Of a stretch of DNA of 64,000 bases, positions 1 to 9,355 are shown one piece after another; within the stretch, counting starts at the first letter, position 1, and each line of letters starts with the position of its first letter. The DNA is taken from the NCBI RefSeq assembly GCF_035573695.1, contig NZ_CP121694.1, positions 3,418,001 to 3,482,000 on the forward strand, given 5' to 3'. The notes under the pieces are model-generated. The model was not told the DNA's origin and searched no databases. It worked only from the letters and a program-made list of their open reading frames with translations. Position numbers and translations under genes: made by a program. The stretch comes from Metallumcola ferriviriculae. GTDB taxonomy: Bacteria > Bacillota > JADQBR01.

Positions 1-1
1 C

Positions 2-580
2 CGGGCTCTAGCAAATGACCCCACGGTGCTGCTGTGTGATGAAGCCACCTCTGCCTTGGATCCGGATACCACCGCTGCCATTCTTCGGCTGTTGCAGGAC
101 ATTAATCAGAAATTAAACCTTACTATCGTTGTCATCACCCACGAGATGCATGTAATTAAGCAAATCTGCGACCGGGTGGCGGTGATCGATGATGGCAAGG
201 TGATAGAGGAAGGCCCGGTCATTGATATTTTTACCAATCCCGTTTCGGCTGTTACTAGGCGTTTCATCAACAGTGTCGTCAAAACAGAGGTACCTCAAGT
301 TATCAAAGACCGCCAAATAGAACTACAATCTTCCGGCGACCCAGCAAAAATAATACGTATCTCCTTTATCGGTCAGGCGGCGGGAGAGCCGGTAATTTCC
401 CAGCTCGTTAAAGACTTTCACGTTAGAGCAAACGTCCTTTATGGTAATATTGACCACATTAAAGAAACCATTTACGGAACTCTGACCCTTGAATTAACGG
501 GGGAAAGCGAAGCTTTGGAACAGGCCCTTAGCTTTCTCCAGCAGCAAAACTTACAAACCGAGGTGCTGCATCATGTTTAG
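2..580 (+). CDS. metN: Methionine ABC transporter ATP-binding protein MetN (5' end outside window)
   Basis: ATPase subunit of the D/L-methionine importer, acting at the inner face of the membrane with MetI. Only the last 192 residues are here: the frame is open from base 2, so the Walker A and signature regions lie upstream of the window. Visible are the Walker B and D-loop (LLCDEATSALDP, residues about 10-21 of the fragment), the switch histidine in VVITHEM, and a C-terminal NIL domain (about residues 105-190), the methionine-sensing domain typical of MetN. The 3' end overlaps metI by 8 bases, so the two are translationally coupled. Apart from the missing start nothing looks odd. Confidence 0.95.
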   Translation, partial: RALANDPTVLLCDEATSALDPDTTAAILRLLQDINQKLNLTIVVITHEMHVIKQICDRVAVIDDGKVIEEGPVIDIFTNPVSAVTRRFINSVVKTEVPQVIKDRQIELQSSGDPAKIIRISFIGQAAGEPVISQLVKDFHVRANVLYGNIDHIKETIYGTLTLELTGESEALEQALSFLQQQNLQTEVLHHV

Positions 581-1241
581 CGGAGAAGAACTACAACAAA
601 CAATCAAGCTGCTTTCTGAGGGACTCCTGGACACCACTTACATGGTGGGCCTGTCGGTATTTTTGTCCCACTTTCTTGGTATTCCTTTGGGCATAATTCT
701 GGTTACCACCGAAGAGGGGCATGTCTGGGAAAATCACCTAATCAACATGGTGCTTGGGGCGATAGTGAATGCCACCCGTTCGATACCTTTTATCATTTTA
801 TTGGTGTTTATTATGCCTTTTACCGATAAAGTAGCGGGAACCACCATTGGCCCTACAGCAGCTGCAGTACCGCTGACAGTGGGGGCCATCCCGTTTGTAG
901 CGCGGATGGTAGAAACAGCCTTTAAGGAAATTGAATGGGGAATTATTGAAGCGGCGCTGGCTATGGGCGCTAGTCCCGGGCAGATAGTACGCAAGGTACT
1001 GATACGTGAAGCGCTTCCCTCCATAATTCTAGGCGCGGCTATTACTACCATCACCTTGGTCAGTTTCTCAGCTATGGCCGGTGTTGTGGGGGGAGGTGGT
1101 CTGGGCGACTTGGCCGTTCGCTACGGATACTATCGGTACGAAAAGCCACTGATGTTTATCATAGTCGTACTGTTAATCATCATCGTTCAATTAATACAAA
1201 TGACGGGAGATGTTGTCTCAGCCCGGCTCAACAAAAAATAA
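573..1241 (+). CDS. metI: Methionine ABC transporter permease MetI
   Basis: Membrane permease of the MetNIQ importer, 222 residues, the normal length. About five hydrophobic segments are visible, and a typical EAA loop (EAALAMGASPGQIVRKVL, about residues 129-146) provides the contact with MetN. It overlaps metN upstream and is followed after 15 bases by metQ, so the three form one operon. The family is recognised from the whole sequence. The ATG at 573 is the only start that fits the short overlap. Confidence 0.96.
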   Translation: MFSGEELQQTIKLLSEGLLDTTYMVGLSVFLSHFLGIPLGIILVTTEEGHVWENHLINMVLGAIVNATRSIPFIILLVFIMPFTDKVAGTTIGPTAAAVPLTVGAIPFVARMVETAFKEIEWGIIEAALAMGASPGQIVRKVLIREALPSIILGAAITTITLVSFSAMAGVVGGGGLGDLAVRYGYYRYEKPLMFIIVVLLIIIVQLIQMTGDVVSARLNKK

Positions 1242-1256
1242 GGAGGAATTTTTAAA

Positions 1257-2117
1257 ATGCAAATTAAAAAAGTACTTATCTTATTGTTAGTTTTAGGCTT
1301 GACTACAGGTCTTGCCGTCGGTTGTGGCGGACAGGACAACGAAAAAACTCCAGGAGAGGACCAGCAGGGCGCTGCCAAAGAAGAAGTGACAAAATTACTA
1401 GTAGGCGCCACCCCTGTACCCCATGCGGAAATACTTCAGGAAGCTAAAAAACTGCTGGTAGATAAGGGTATCGAGCTGGAAATCATTGAATTCACCGATT
1501 ATGTCACGCCCAACAAGGCTTTGGCCAACGGAGACCTGGATGCAAACTACTTCCAGCATGTACCATACCTGGATGATTTCAAGGAGAAGAATAATTTAGA
1601 CCTGACACATACCGTAGCAGTGCATTTTGAACCCATGGGAATATATTCGCAAAGCATTGATAGCCTTGACAACTTGAAAGACGGTGATAAGGTGGCAGTA
1701 CCCAATGACCCCACTAATGAAGCTAGGGCATTACTATTGCTGCAGGATAACGGCCTCATTACCCTGAAAGAAGGCGTCGGGATGGAAGCGACCAAACAAG
1801 ATATCGAGAGTAAGAAAATAGATGTGGAGATAGTCGAACTGGAAGCGGCACAAATCCCCCGTTCCTTAGGCGATGTAGGTGCTGCAGTGATTAACGGTAA
1901 CTACGCCATTGATGCCGGCCTTAACCCCGCCACTGATGCCATTACCGCTGAAACCAAAGATTCTCTCGCAGCCCAGACCTATGGTAACGTGGTAGCGATT
2001 CGTACCGGTGAAGAAAACCGGGAAGAAATCAAAGCATTAGATGAAGTGCTCACTTCACCGGAAATTAAGCAGTTCATTGAAGATAAATATCGAGGCGCCG
2101 TAGTACCGATGTTCTAA
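1257..2117 (+). CDS. metQ: Methionine-binding lipoprotein MetQ (NLPA family)
   Basis: Extracytoplasmic substrate-binding protein of the methionine importer, 286 residues. The signal peptide ends in a lipobox (LAVGC, lipidated Cys at residue 23), followed by a charged linker and an NLPA-type domain beginning near KLLVGATPVPHAEIL. The Shine-Dalgarno AAGGAGGA lies 9 bases before the ATG. A hairpin 24 bases past the stop ends the operon. Methionine is inferred from the metNI neighbours; NLPA proteins can also bind related amino acids. Confidence 0.95.
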   Translation: MQIKKVLILLLVLGLTTGLAVGCGGQDNEKTPGEDQQGAAKEEVTKLLVGATPVPHAEILQEAKKLLVDKGIELEIIEFTDYVTPNKALANGDLDANYFQHVPYLDDFKEKNNLDLTHTVAVHFEPMGIYSQSIDSLDNLKDGDKVAVPNDPTNEARALLLLQDNGLITLKEGVGMEATKQDIESKKIDVEIVELEAAQIPRSLGDVGAAVINGNYAIDAGLNPATDAITAETKDSLAAQTYGNVVAIRTGEENREEIKALDEVLTSPEIKQFIEDKYRGAVVPMF

Positions 2118-2140
2118 TGACGGATAGCTGAAAATTATAA

Positions 2141-2170
2141 GAAGCCCGTAAACTTTATCACGGGCTTCTT
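2141..2170. terminator. Hairpin terminator between convergent metQ and ger operons
   Basis: A 9-bp perfect stem (GAAGCCCGT / ACGGGCTTC) with a 10-base loop, followed by TT on the plus strand. It lies between two convergent operons and touches the stop of the small membrane gene, so it could serve both directions. The U-tract is weak on both strands. Confidence 0.7.
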
Positions 2171-2405
2171 ACTTTAACATAGTTTGCATAATTTTCACTA
2201 CCGGTTCGAATATCAAGCCAATCACATGAGTAGGGTTGGGCACCGGCAAATCAAAAATTTGAATCAAAGACACAGCCATTCCCAGCATGGTAATCAGGCC
2301 AACCACTGTTAGCTCGCGATACATTTGAAAGCGGAAAAGCGGCATGCCCACCAGTAGAGCTATCACCCCCACTACCACAAAAATGGCCATGATTGCCAAT
2401 ATCAT
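2169..2405 (-). CDS. Small membrane protein at the end of the ger operon
   Basis: A 78-residue protein with two or three hydrophobic stretches (residues about 1-22, 32-50 and the amphipathic C-terminus) and no recognised domain. The ATG at 2405 is preceded by AGGGAGGG; a TTG one codon upstream is also possible. It begins 12 bases after the gerC stop and is the fourth gene of the operon. Small accessory membrane proteins such as GerD or the 2TM protein of the VA3 receptor occur near ger operons, but I see no sequence basis to equate them. Function unknown; a germination role rests on position alone. Confidence 0.7.
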   Translation of the reverse strand: MILAIMAIFVVVGVIALLVGMPLFRFQMYRELTVVGLITMLGMAVSLIQIFDLPVPNPTHVIGLIFEPVVKIMQTMLK

Positions 2406-2417
2406 CAATATCCCTCC

Positions 2418-3599
2418 CTAATGCTTCTTTAAACTGTTGGTAGTCAGACCCGTGCGCCGCAGATTAATTTCAGTGACTATTTTTAGCGGCACTTCAGGAA
2501 AAACTTGCGTACTCCATTTATCCTTCACATCATCCCAATAATCCGGCAGTTGATTCTTTACCACCATACCAAAGTTAAAGGGGTCCACTTGTAAATCTTT
2601 TGCTTCCTTCAAAGCCCGACGGGCACGCAGGGTAACTTTATCTGCCACCTGTTTTTCAACGTCTTTTATAAAATTTGAATTCGCTAATTGTGTGGGACAG
2701 TCTGCCTCTTCCAAATCCACATCGCCAATGAGTTTAACTTCAATTTGTAACCGCTCCTCCCCCACCAGCACTTTTACTTCCCGGCTGTTATCCCTCACTC
2801 TCATGGAAATAAAACTACCCGGATGCCCGGGACACTCAAAGGTTATCACGCCGCTGCTAACATCCTCACCCCGCAGCCACATCAAGCCCCGGGTTGCACT
2901 TTCCTCCATCCAGCCTACCAGCTTGCTTTGTTCATTGAACAGCGCCGCACCATTGAGACGCAGCTTTTTTTGCTTACCCTTTTGTGCCATCGGATCGGTA
3001 AAAGACTCGATTCTGGGCAGTACCACAGGTGTTACACCTTTAGCGGCCAGCATATCCAGAAAAGTAAACAACTTTACTTCCAGGGATATTCTATTGCGGT
3101 TCATCGCGGCTAGCTGCTCGCTAATTGTTTTTTCTAGCTCCGATTCTACACTGAGCAGGTCCTGGGCCCGGCCGCCGGTAACCATCACCCAGCTGGTTAA
3201 CCGAGTTTGACGCTCCCGAGACAAAAAATCAAGCATAACTACACCGGATTTGGCCAGATCTTCACCGATAAGTATCAAGCGGTTGTGGGACCAAAAAATT
3301 CTCCGGGATAAGGTTTTGGTAATATTACGGGTTGCCTCGGAAATTGTCTTCCCTGTTGCTGTGACCAGAATGGTTGGATTTTCTTCACCACCGCCGCCAC
3401 CGGATTGGCCGCCGGCCAAAGCCGACGGTTTTATAATCAATACGCTCAATTGAATATCGTTATTGGGCGTAGTATCCAATGCCGCAGCGGTAACTATAGC
3501 CAGTTCCTCAATTTCCTGACGTGACCAACAGCCGCCATTAAACAAGAGCGCTGCCGTCAGCAGTACCAGTATGCCGATTTTTAACTTACGCTTGAGCAT
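2418..3599 (-). CDS. gerC: Spore germination lipoprotein, Ger(x)C family
   Basis: C subunit of a nutrient germinant receptor of the spore inner membrane. 393 residues with a signal peptide and lipobox (FNGGC, Cys 24) followed by WSRQEIEELAIV, the usual Ger(x)C opening. The rest is the three-domain extracellular body; the C-terminal part with the KDVEKQVADK helix is typical. It overlaps the 3' end of gerB by 14 bases. The germinant cannot be read from the sequence. No defects seen. Confidence 0.93.
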   Translation of the reverse strand: MLKRKLKIGILVLLTAALLFNGGCWSRQEIEELAIVTAAALDTTPNNDIQLSVLIIKPSALAGGQSGGGGGEENPTILVTATGKTISEATRNITKTLSRRIFWSHNRLILIGEDLAKSGVVMLDFLSRERQTRLTSWVMVTGGRAQDLLSVESELEKTISEQLAAMNRNRISLEVKLFTFLDMLAAKGVTPVVLPRIESFTDPMAQKGKQKKLRLNGAALFNEQSKLVGWMEESATRGLMWLRGEDVSSGVITFECPGHPGSFISMRVRDNSREVKVLVGEERLQIEVKLIGDVDLEEADCPTQLANSNFIKDVEKQVADKVTLRARRALKEAKDLQVDPFNFGMVVKNQLPDYWDDVKDKWSTQVFPEVPLKIVTEINLRRTGLTTNSLKKH

Positions 3600-4695
3600 T
3601 ATCTCCCCTCACCTTCCGTCTCACTAATGCTATTAGCAGTACGATAACAGGAATACCCAATTCAAAAATACCAATGGAATATACCGGCCAGGTAGTACCG
3701 ATAAAGGAAATAAACTCCATAAAGTTATTAAACAACCAAAAAGACAATGCTATCTGAACAAATCCATAAGGAATTATCAGCGGTTTATAGGACCTGAGTG
3801 CAAAAGTCTCTCCGGTTACCAACACCAGCATGTAAAACCAAATAGCAATCTTTAAAAATACTCCCGCCACCCAAATGGCCATCACCAGTGACTCCACCCG
3901 CTCAATAATATTGCCGATAGAGATAATGCGGGCAAGACTATAGGTGGGAAAAAGCAGGTGACGGGTATTTTGAAAACCAAATACCATGGTGGCGTTCATG
4001 GTAATCACAGCCAAAAAAAGCCCCACCACTATTACACCAGCCACCACCCACAGAATACTTCTCCGCTGTTGGTAAACATACGGAGTGATGAGGGCAACCA
4101 GCACAACCTCGCCCATCCAACTGGCGGGCACCATTGAGCCGGCTAATATCCCCTTCACATTTTGGTGGGCCACCGGCAGCAGCCTCATGGGCTCGGCATC
4201 GCGGAACACCAACACCACCACCACTAATGTGGCAGGCATGACTAGGGGAAAAATAAATTCCGCCATTCTTCCTATCGGTTCCAGACCCTGGTAGACTGCC
4301 CAGGCCGCCAAGATAACTACAGAAATGTTAAATACTGATAAAGGTGTCCGCGGCATCACCGCAGTGGTTAGAAATTCCCCGAATTCCCTGATAATGATGG
4401 AGTTGGCATGAAGAATAAACCAAATGTAGCCAATGCCTACCAATTTACCCAGCCATCGGCCCAAGGCAATTTCCCCGACGCCAACCAAGCTTTGTTGTGG
4501 AAAATATTTGTAATACATCCCAATTACTACCGCCATGGTTGTCCCCGCCGCCGTTGCCAATAATACGGCAATCCAACCGTCCTGCTTTGCCAATACCGTG
4601 GTCACGCCGGGAACGGATAAAATCGCAGTGGGGAGGATAATAAAAAGCACTATTAAGAACAACTGCCAATTACCAATCCGGCCCTTTTCAATCAT
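3586..4695 (-). CDS. gerB: Spore germination permease, GerB family (GerAB/ArcD/ProY)
   Basis: Polytopic B subunit of the germinant receptor, related to amino-acid permeases of the APC superfamily and thought to form the germinant-binding channel. About 370 residues with ten hydrophobic segments, starting MIEKGRIGNWQLFLIVL. I chose the ATG at 4695 because AGGAGG lies 10 bases upstream; an upstream start at 4713 would add six residues. It overlaps gerA by 8 bases and gerC by 14, so the three subunits are probably translationally coupled. Confidence 0.93.
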   Translation of the reverse strand: MIEKGRIGNWQLFLIVLFIILPTAILSVPGVTTVLAKQDGWIAVLLATAAGTTMAVVIGMYYKYFPQQSLVGVGEIALGRWLGKLVGIGYIWFILHANSIIIREFGEFLTTAVMPRTPLSVFNISVVILAAWAVYQGLEPIGRMAEFIFPLVMPATLVVVVLVFRDAEPMRLLPVAHQNVKGILAGSMVPASWMGEVVLVALITPYVYQQRRSILWVVAGVIVVGLFLAVITMNATMVFGFQNTRHLLFPTYSLARIISIGNIIERVESLVMAIWVAGVFLKIAIWFYMLVLVTGETFALRSYKPLIIPYGFVQIALSFWLFNNFMEFISFIGTTWPVYSIGIFELGIPVIVLLIALVRRKVRGDNAQA

Positions 4696-6331
4696 CTGCC
4701 TGTTCCTCCTCATCCTTATTCTGGCTGGGTTCAGGCATCAGTCCTTCGGCCTGACGCTTCAAATCCCTGGCCTCAATGGATCGAGGGCGGTAGTCCATGG
4801 CCCACCAAGGCGCCCTAACCAGGACATCCCGCCATTCGCTGAATCTGAACGGTGCCACCGGTGCCAAATATGGAACCCCAAAAGAACGCAGACCGGTTAG
4901 GTGAATTAATATCGCCAGTAGTGCCACCATAATACCGTAAAATCCCAATGTACCGGCTAAAATAATAATGGGAAAACGCAGCATTCTCAAAGTGATTGCC
5001 ATGTTAAACGCGGGCAGCGAAAATGAAGCTAAAGCAGTTACTGCTACCACTATCACCATCGCCGGTGAAACAATGCCGGCAGTTACCGCGGCATCACCAA
5101 TAACCAGGGCGCCGACGATACTTACCGCTTGGCCCACTGCTCTAGGCAGTCGTACCCCGGCTTCCCGTAGCAGCTCAAAGGTCAGTTCCATTATCAACGC
5201 CTCCACCAAAGCCGGAAAGGGCACACCCTCCCGTTGACTGGCGATACTTATTAACAGCGGTGTGGGTATCATTTCCTGGTGAAATGTAGTGGACGCCACA
5301 TAAACAGATGGCAGCAGCAGCGCAATATTCAGTGCCAAAAAGCGACCAATACGAAAAAAAGAAGAGAGAAAAAAGCGCTGATAATAATCTTCCGGTGATT
5401 GAATAAATTGAGAGAACACGGTGGGAACCATCAAGACAAAAGGAGTTCCATCTACCATGATGGCCACCCGCCCTTCCAACAAATTGGCAGCTACCACATC
5501 AGGGCGTTCCGTGTACTCCATCTGCGGGAAAGGAGACCACGGTTCATCTTCAATCAATTCTTCAATATAAGAACTTTCTAAAATACCGTCAATGTCAATC
5601 CGCTCCAGCCGCTGAAACACCTCATGGATTACCCCTTGATTGGCAAGACCGGAAATATAGCATACCGCTACATCAGTTTTGGTGAATTTCCCTTTAACCT
5701 TTACTTCAATCTTGAGGTCCGGACTTTTAATCTTGCGCCTTAGCATCGCCGTATTAAACCGTAATGTCTCAGTTAAACCCTCCCGCGGCCCCCGTACCAC
5801 TGTTTCAGTAGTGGGTTCGGTTATGCCCCGGCTCTGCCAGCCGCGCACAGAAAGAGAGAGCCCTTCCGTATGCCCGTCCACCATAAAAATACATTCTCCC
5901 ACTAGCACTTTGTCCACTGCCTCTTCGATTGTTTTTACCACAGATACCTCACCGATACTAATGACAGAGTCTTTCAGCAGTTGAAAGGCATTCTTTTTGG
6001 TCAATTCATCTGCCTTATCACCCATCATCAGCATTACCGAGCGCATAAGAAAATTATTGATTGTATCTTTATCAATTAGTCCATCGGTATAAACCAGCAT
6101 CGCATCTAAGCCATCCTTACCGCCAACAGTGAACGGCCTGTTTACAATGTCACTGCATTTGCGAAAGATAGTCTCGAAATTTTGTTGATTTTTCTTAATG
6201 TCCTGCTCAAGAAAAAACTGCCCTAAATCCACGGCAATTTCCACCGGCTTGACAGCCTTTTCCTGGCGTTTTTCCTTCCACTGATTCATATCCATTGGTC
6301 TGATGAAACGACGCAAGCAGCACCACTCCAT
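4688..6331 (-). CDS. gerA: Spore germination protein, GerA family
   Basis: A subunit of the germinant receptor, 547 residues. A large N-terminal cytosolic domain (about 1-300), containing FTVGGKDGLDAMLVYTDGLI and the conserved RGPREGLTETLRFN stretch, is followed by four or five membrane segments (about 320-490) and a short charged C-terminus. It is the first gene of a gerA-gerB-gerC set transcribed toward metQ. The start at 6331 has TAAGGA about six bases upstream; the methionines at residues 13 and 15 have no obvious ribosome site. Expression in the forespore under sigma-G is expected for the family, but I did not identify a promoter. Confidence 0.94.
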   Translation of the reverse strand: MEWCCLRRFIRPMDMNQWKEKRQEKAVKPVEIAVDLGQFFLEQDIKKNQQNFETIFRKCSDIVNRPFTVGGKDGLDAMLVYTDGLIDKDTINNFLMRSVMLMMGDKADELTKKNAFQLLKDSVISIGEVSVVKTIEEAVDKVLVGECIFMVDGHTEGLSLSVRGWQSRGITEPTTETVVRGPREGLTETLRFNTAMLRRKIKSPDLKIEVKVKGKFTKTDVAVCYISGLANQGVIHEVFQRLERIDIDGILESSYIEELIEDEPWSPFPQMEYTERPDVVAANLLEGRVAIMVDGTPFVLMVPTVFSQFIQSPEDYYQRFFLSSFFRIGRFLALNIALLLPSVYVASTTFHQEMIPTPLLISIASQREGVPFPALVEALIMELTFELLREAGVRLPRAVGQAVSIVGALVIGDAAVTAGIVSPAMVIVVAVTALASFSLPAFNMAITLRMLRFPIIILAGTLGFYGIMVALLAILIHLTGLRSFGVPYLAPVAPFRFSEWRDVLVRAPWWAMDYRPRSIEARDLKRQAEGLMPEPSQNKDEEEQADD

Positions 6332-6386
6332 AATATTCCTTAAAGTCTAGCTTAGCTTTACCTGTAAACAACCAATATATACAAAG

Positions 6387-6416
6387 ATTGGGGGCAGCAT
6401 CTAAGCTGCCCCCAAT
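6387..6416. terminator. Strong hairpin between purD and gerA
   Basis: A perfect 12-bp stem (ATTGGGGGCAGC / GCTGCCCCCAAT) with a 6-base loop. It lies 110 bases beyond the purD stop and just upstream of gerA, both on the minus strand, so it most likely ends the purine operon and insulates ger. On the minus strand it is followed by CTTTGTATATATT, a poor U-tract. Confidence 0.65.
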
Positions 6417-6442
6417 TCGTTTTCAATTATTAATTTAACCAA

Positions 6443-6525
6443 GTGAAGCATGGGGACGGTTCGAGCGTCCCCGTAGCGAAGCGAAAGAATGAAGGGAAGA
6501 CGATGGAACCGTCCCCGTGCTTCGC
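6443..6525. repeat. REP-like palindrome with GGGGACGGTTC arms
   Basis: Arms at 6443-6462 and 6503-6525 form an imperfect inverted repeat whose core is GGGGACGGTTC / GAACCGTCCCC, flanked by AAGCA / TGCTT. A second GTCCCC copy sits inside the left arm. It abuts the purD stop codon. Palindromes with this core are, to my knowledge, common dispersed REP-type repeats in Peptococcaceae; that needs a genome count. It may also fold in the purD mRNA 3' end. Confidence 0.6.
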
Positions 6526-6526
6526 G

Positions 6527-7798
6527 CTAATCTCTCTTTTTTGCCAAGGCCTTTTGCCCAATATCCTTTCGATACTGCATTCCGGTAAAATCAATTTTTT
6601 CAACCGCTGCGTAAGCCGTTCGAATAGCTTCACCGATACTTTTCCCCAAAGCGGTGACACCTAACACCCTGCCCCCATTAGTGGTAATTTCCCCGCCATC
6701 AAACCGAGTACCGGCATGAAAAACTTCCGCTTCGGTAACTTGATCAATTCCCATGATTACCTCACCCTTTTCATAGTTTCCAGGATATCCGCCGGAAGCA
6801 ATTACAATACAGACACTGGCATTATTCGACCAAACAATCTCCTGCTCATGGAGTCGCCTGTCAACCACCGCTTCCATAATTTCCACCAAATCGCTCTCCA
6901 ATCTCATTAAAACCGGCTGGGTCTCGGGGTCGCCAAAACGGCAATTGAACTCCAACACTTTAGGACCGTCCCTTGTAATCATCATTCCTGCATAAATAAC
7001 ACCCTGATAAGCAATACCTGCATCGGCCAAACCATTTATTACTGCATCTAAAACCTGCTTCTCTACCTGTTCCTGCACCTTTGCGGTATACACCGGCGCC
7101 GGTGAATAGGCACCCATTCCACCGGTGTTAGGCCCCTGGTCATCGTCGAATATACGCTTGTGGTCCTGGGAAGATACCATGGGAACTACCGTCTTACCGT
7201 CAGTAAAAGCAAGAACACTTACTTCTTCTCCCTCAAGAAATTCTTCCACAATCAACTTATTCCCCGCTGTTCCAAATGCTTTTTCTGTCATAATTGTATC
7301 CACAGCAGCCAACGCCTCGGCCAAACTGATAGCAATAATAACGCCCTTGCCTGCGGCCAAGCCGTCAGCTTTAATGACGCAGGGCACGCCATGCTCTTGA
7401 ATATAGTCTTTTGCCGCCTGCGCTTCTTCAAACTCAGCATACTTAGCTGTGGGCACTTGACATCTTACCATCACTTCCTTGGCAAAAGCCTTGCTTCCCT
7501 CTAACTGGGCGGCGGCTTTTCGCGGACCAAATATCCTTAAATCGTGGTTTTGAAAGACATCCACAATACCCTCCACCAGAGGTGCTTCCGGACCCACCAC
7601 GGTCAAGTCAATCTTATGCTCATGGGCAAAGGTGAGCAGGCCAGTAATGTCCTCGGCCTTTATATCCAAGCATTCTGCGTACTGGGAAATTCCGGCATTC
7701 CCCGGTGCGCAGTAAATTTTATCTACCTTGGGACTTTGGGCAAGTTTCCAGACCAAGGCATGTTCTCTGCCGCCCCCGCCGATCACCAAAATCTTCAT
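6527..7798 (-). CDS. purD: Phosphoribosylamine-glycine ligase PurD
   Basis: Second step of IMP synthesis: ATP-dependent joining of phosphoribosylamine and glycine to GAR. 423 residues, full length for the ATP-grasp family. The N-terminal MKILVIGGGGREHALVW, the central PCVIKADGLAAGKGV (about 140-155), the QDHKRIFDDDQGPNTGGMGA block and VLEFNCRFGDPETQ are all present. It is the last gene of the purine operon, 13 bases after purH. The stop codon lies directly against a REP-like palindrome. Confidence 0.97.
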   Translation of the reverse strand: MKILVIGGGGREHALVWKLAQSPKVDKIYCAPGNAGISQYAECLDIKAEDITGLLTFAHEHKIDLTVVGPEAPLVEGIVDVFQNHDLRIFGPRKAAAQLEGSKAFAKEVMVRCQVPTAKYAEFEEAQAAKDYIQEHGVPCVIKADGLAAGKGVIIAISLAEALAAVDTIMTEKAFGTAGNKLIVEEFLEGEEVSVLAFTDGKTVVPMVSSQDHKRIFDDDQGPNTGGMGAYSPAPVYTAKVQEQVEKQVLDAVINGLADAGIAYQGVIYAGMMITRDGPKVLEFNCRFGDPETQPVLMRLESDLVEIMEAVVDRRLHEQEIVWSNNASVCIVIASGGYPGNYEKGEVIMGIDQVTEAEVFHAGTRFDGGEITTNGGRVLGVTALGKSIGEAIRTAYAAVEKIDFTGMQYRKDIGQKALAKKRD

Positions 7799-7811
7799 TA
7801 CTGACTACCTC

Positions 7812-9341
7812 CTAGTGTTTGAAGTGCCGTGCGCCGGTAAATACCATGGCTATACCATGTTTATCCGCTTCCTCAATAGACTCTTCATCCCGCATTGAGC
7901 CACCGGGTTGGATAATGGCGGTAACACCGGCTTTGACAGCCATGGCTACAGTATCCTTAAACGGAAAAAATGCATCTGAAGCCAGCACTGCCCCCCGAGC
8001 CTTTTCTCCTGCCTGACGTAAAGCAATATTGGCCGCGCCTACCCTGTTCATCTGCCCGGCACCCACTCCCAAGGTAGTTTTATCCTTAGTCACCACTATG
8101 GCATTAGATTTAACATGCTTCACCACTTTCCAGGCAAACAAAAGCTCTGCTAATTCTTTATCAGTAGGCTTAACCTTAGTAACAACATTTAATTGCTGCG
8201 ATTCTACCATCGCCAAATCAATATCCTGCACCAAAAAACCACCGTTAACCGTCTTCACCTGCTCACCGGCCGTCCGCGAACTTATTTCTCCTACGGCCAA
8301 TACCCGCAGGTTTGGTTTTTCCGCTAAAATTTTCAATGCTTCATCACTATAAGCAGGCGCAATTACCGCTTCCAGAAAAGTCTCTACCATTGCCCGAGCG
8401 GTTTTTTCATCAACTTGCCGATTTAAGCCGACTATTCCCCCAAAAGCTGAGACAGGGTCTGCCTCATAAGCGCTTAAGTACGCATCAACCTGCTGTGCTG
8501 CTTGAGCAGTTCCGCAAGGATTGGTATGCTTAATCACCACCGCCGCTGTATCCTTAAATTCCCTGACCAATTCCAATGCCGCGTCTACATCAATAATATT
8601 GTTATACGAAAGTTCTTTCCCCTGGAGTTGACGGGCAGAAGCCACACAATCCCCGCCGGCTTCTTCCATGCGGTAAAAGGCTGCTTTTTGATGAGGGTTT
8701 TCCCCATAACGCAGCTGCTGCATCTTCTGTCCGGCAAGTACGTAATTAATGGGAAAGCCGCTGTTGTCCTCTTTGTTAGTTAGATAACCGCTGATAGTCT
8801 GATCATAATCTGCCGTATGAGCAAAAGCCTCCACAGCCAATTCCAGACGAAACTCCCTTTCCACGTTATCGGTCTCCAACTGCTGCAGCACTTCTTCATA
8901 TCGGCCGGGATTTACCACTATTAGTACACTATCATAATTTTTTGCCGCCGCTCTAACCATGGTGGGGCCGCCGATATCTATGTTTTCGATGGCCTCTGCC
9001 AAAGTAACGTTAGGCTTCTTAATTGTCTCCTTAAAAGGATAAAGATTAACTGCCACCACATCAATGGGTACAATACCGTGTTCACCAAGCTGGGCCAAAT
9101 GTTCGGGATTACGCTTAGCAAGAATTCCGCCGTGAACATAGGGATGCAGCGTCTTAACCCTGCCCTGTAGAATTTCCGGAAATCCGGTAATATCACTGAC
9201 ATTCGTTACCGGGATGCCTGCTTCACGCAGTACTTTTGCTGTCCCACCCGTGGACACCACCTCATAACCTAACGCCACCAAACCTTTGGCAAACTCCTTC
9301 ACACCTGTCTTATCCGACACACTCACCAACGCTCGTTTCAT
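7812..9341 (-). CDS. purH: Bifunctional AICAR transformylase / IMP cyclohydrolase PurH
   Basis: Last two steps of IMP synthesis in one cytosolic enzyme. The N-terminal MGS-like IMP cyclohydrolase domain ([23 protein letters not shown]-type [14 protein letters not shown] near 65) is followed by the AICAR transformylase domain with [12 protein letters not shown] (about 260) and the C-terminal [12 protein letters not shown] and [13 protein letters not shown]. About 509 residues, normal. I chose the ATG at 9341 because AAGGAAGGTG precedes it; a GTG three codons upstream is possible. It follows purN closely. Confidence 0.97.
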   Translation of the reverse strand: MKRALVSVSDKTGVKEFAKGLVALGYEVVSTGGTAKVLREAGIPVTNVSDITGFPEILQGRVKTLHPYVHGGILAKRNPEHLAQLGEHGIVPIDVVAVNLYPFKETIKKPNVTLAEAIENIDIGGPTMVRAAAKNYDSVLIVVNPGRYEEVLQQLETDNVEREFRLELAVEAFAHTADYDQTISGYLTNKEDNSGFPINYVLAGQKMQQLRYGENPHQKAAFYRMEEAGGDCVASARQLQGKELSYNNIIDVDAALELVREFKDTAAVVIKHTNPCGTAQAAQQVDAYLSAYEADPVSAFGGIVGLNRQVDEKTARAMVETFLEAVIAPAYSDEALKILAEKPNLRVLAVGEISSRTAGEQVKTVNGGFLVQDIDLAMVESQQLNVVTKVKPTDKELAELLFAWKVVKHVKSNAIVVTKDKTTLGVGAGQMNRVGAANIALRQAGEKARGAVLASDAFFPFKDTVAMAVKAGVTAIIQPGGSMRDEESIEEADKHGIAMVFTGARHFKH

Positions 9342-9355
9342 CTGGTTCACCTTCC

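Noticed and set aside
6430-6664. Frames on both strands over the REP-like palindrome and purD 3' end
   Set aside because: Near mirror-image peptides produced by the inverted repeat; not genes.
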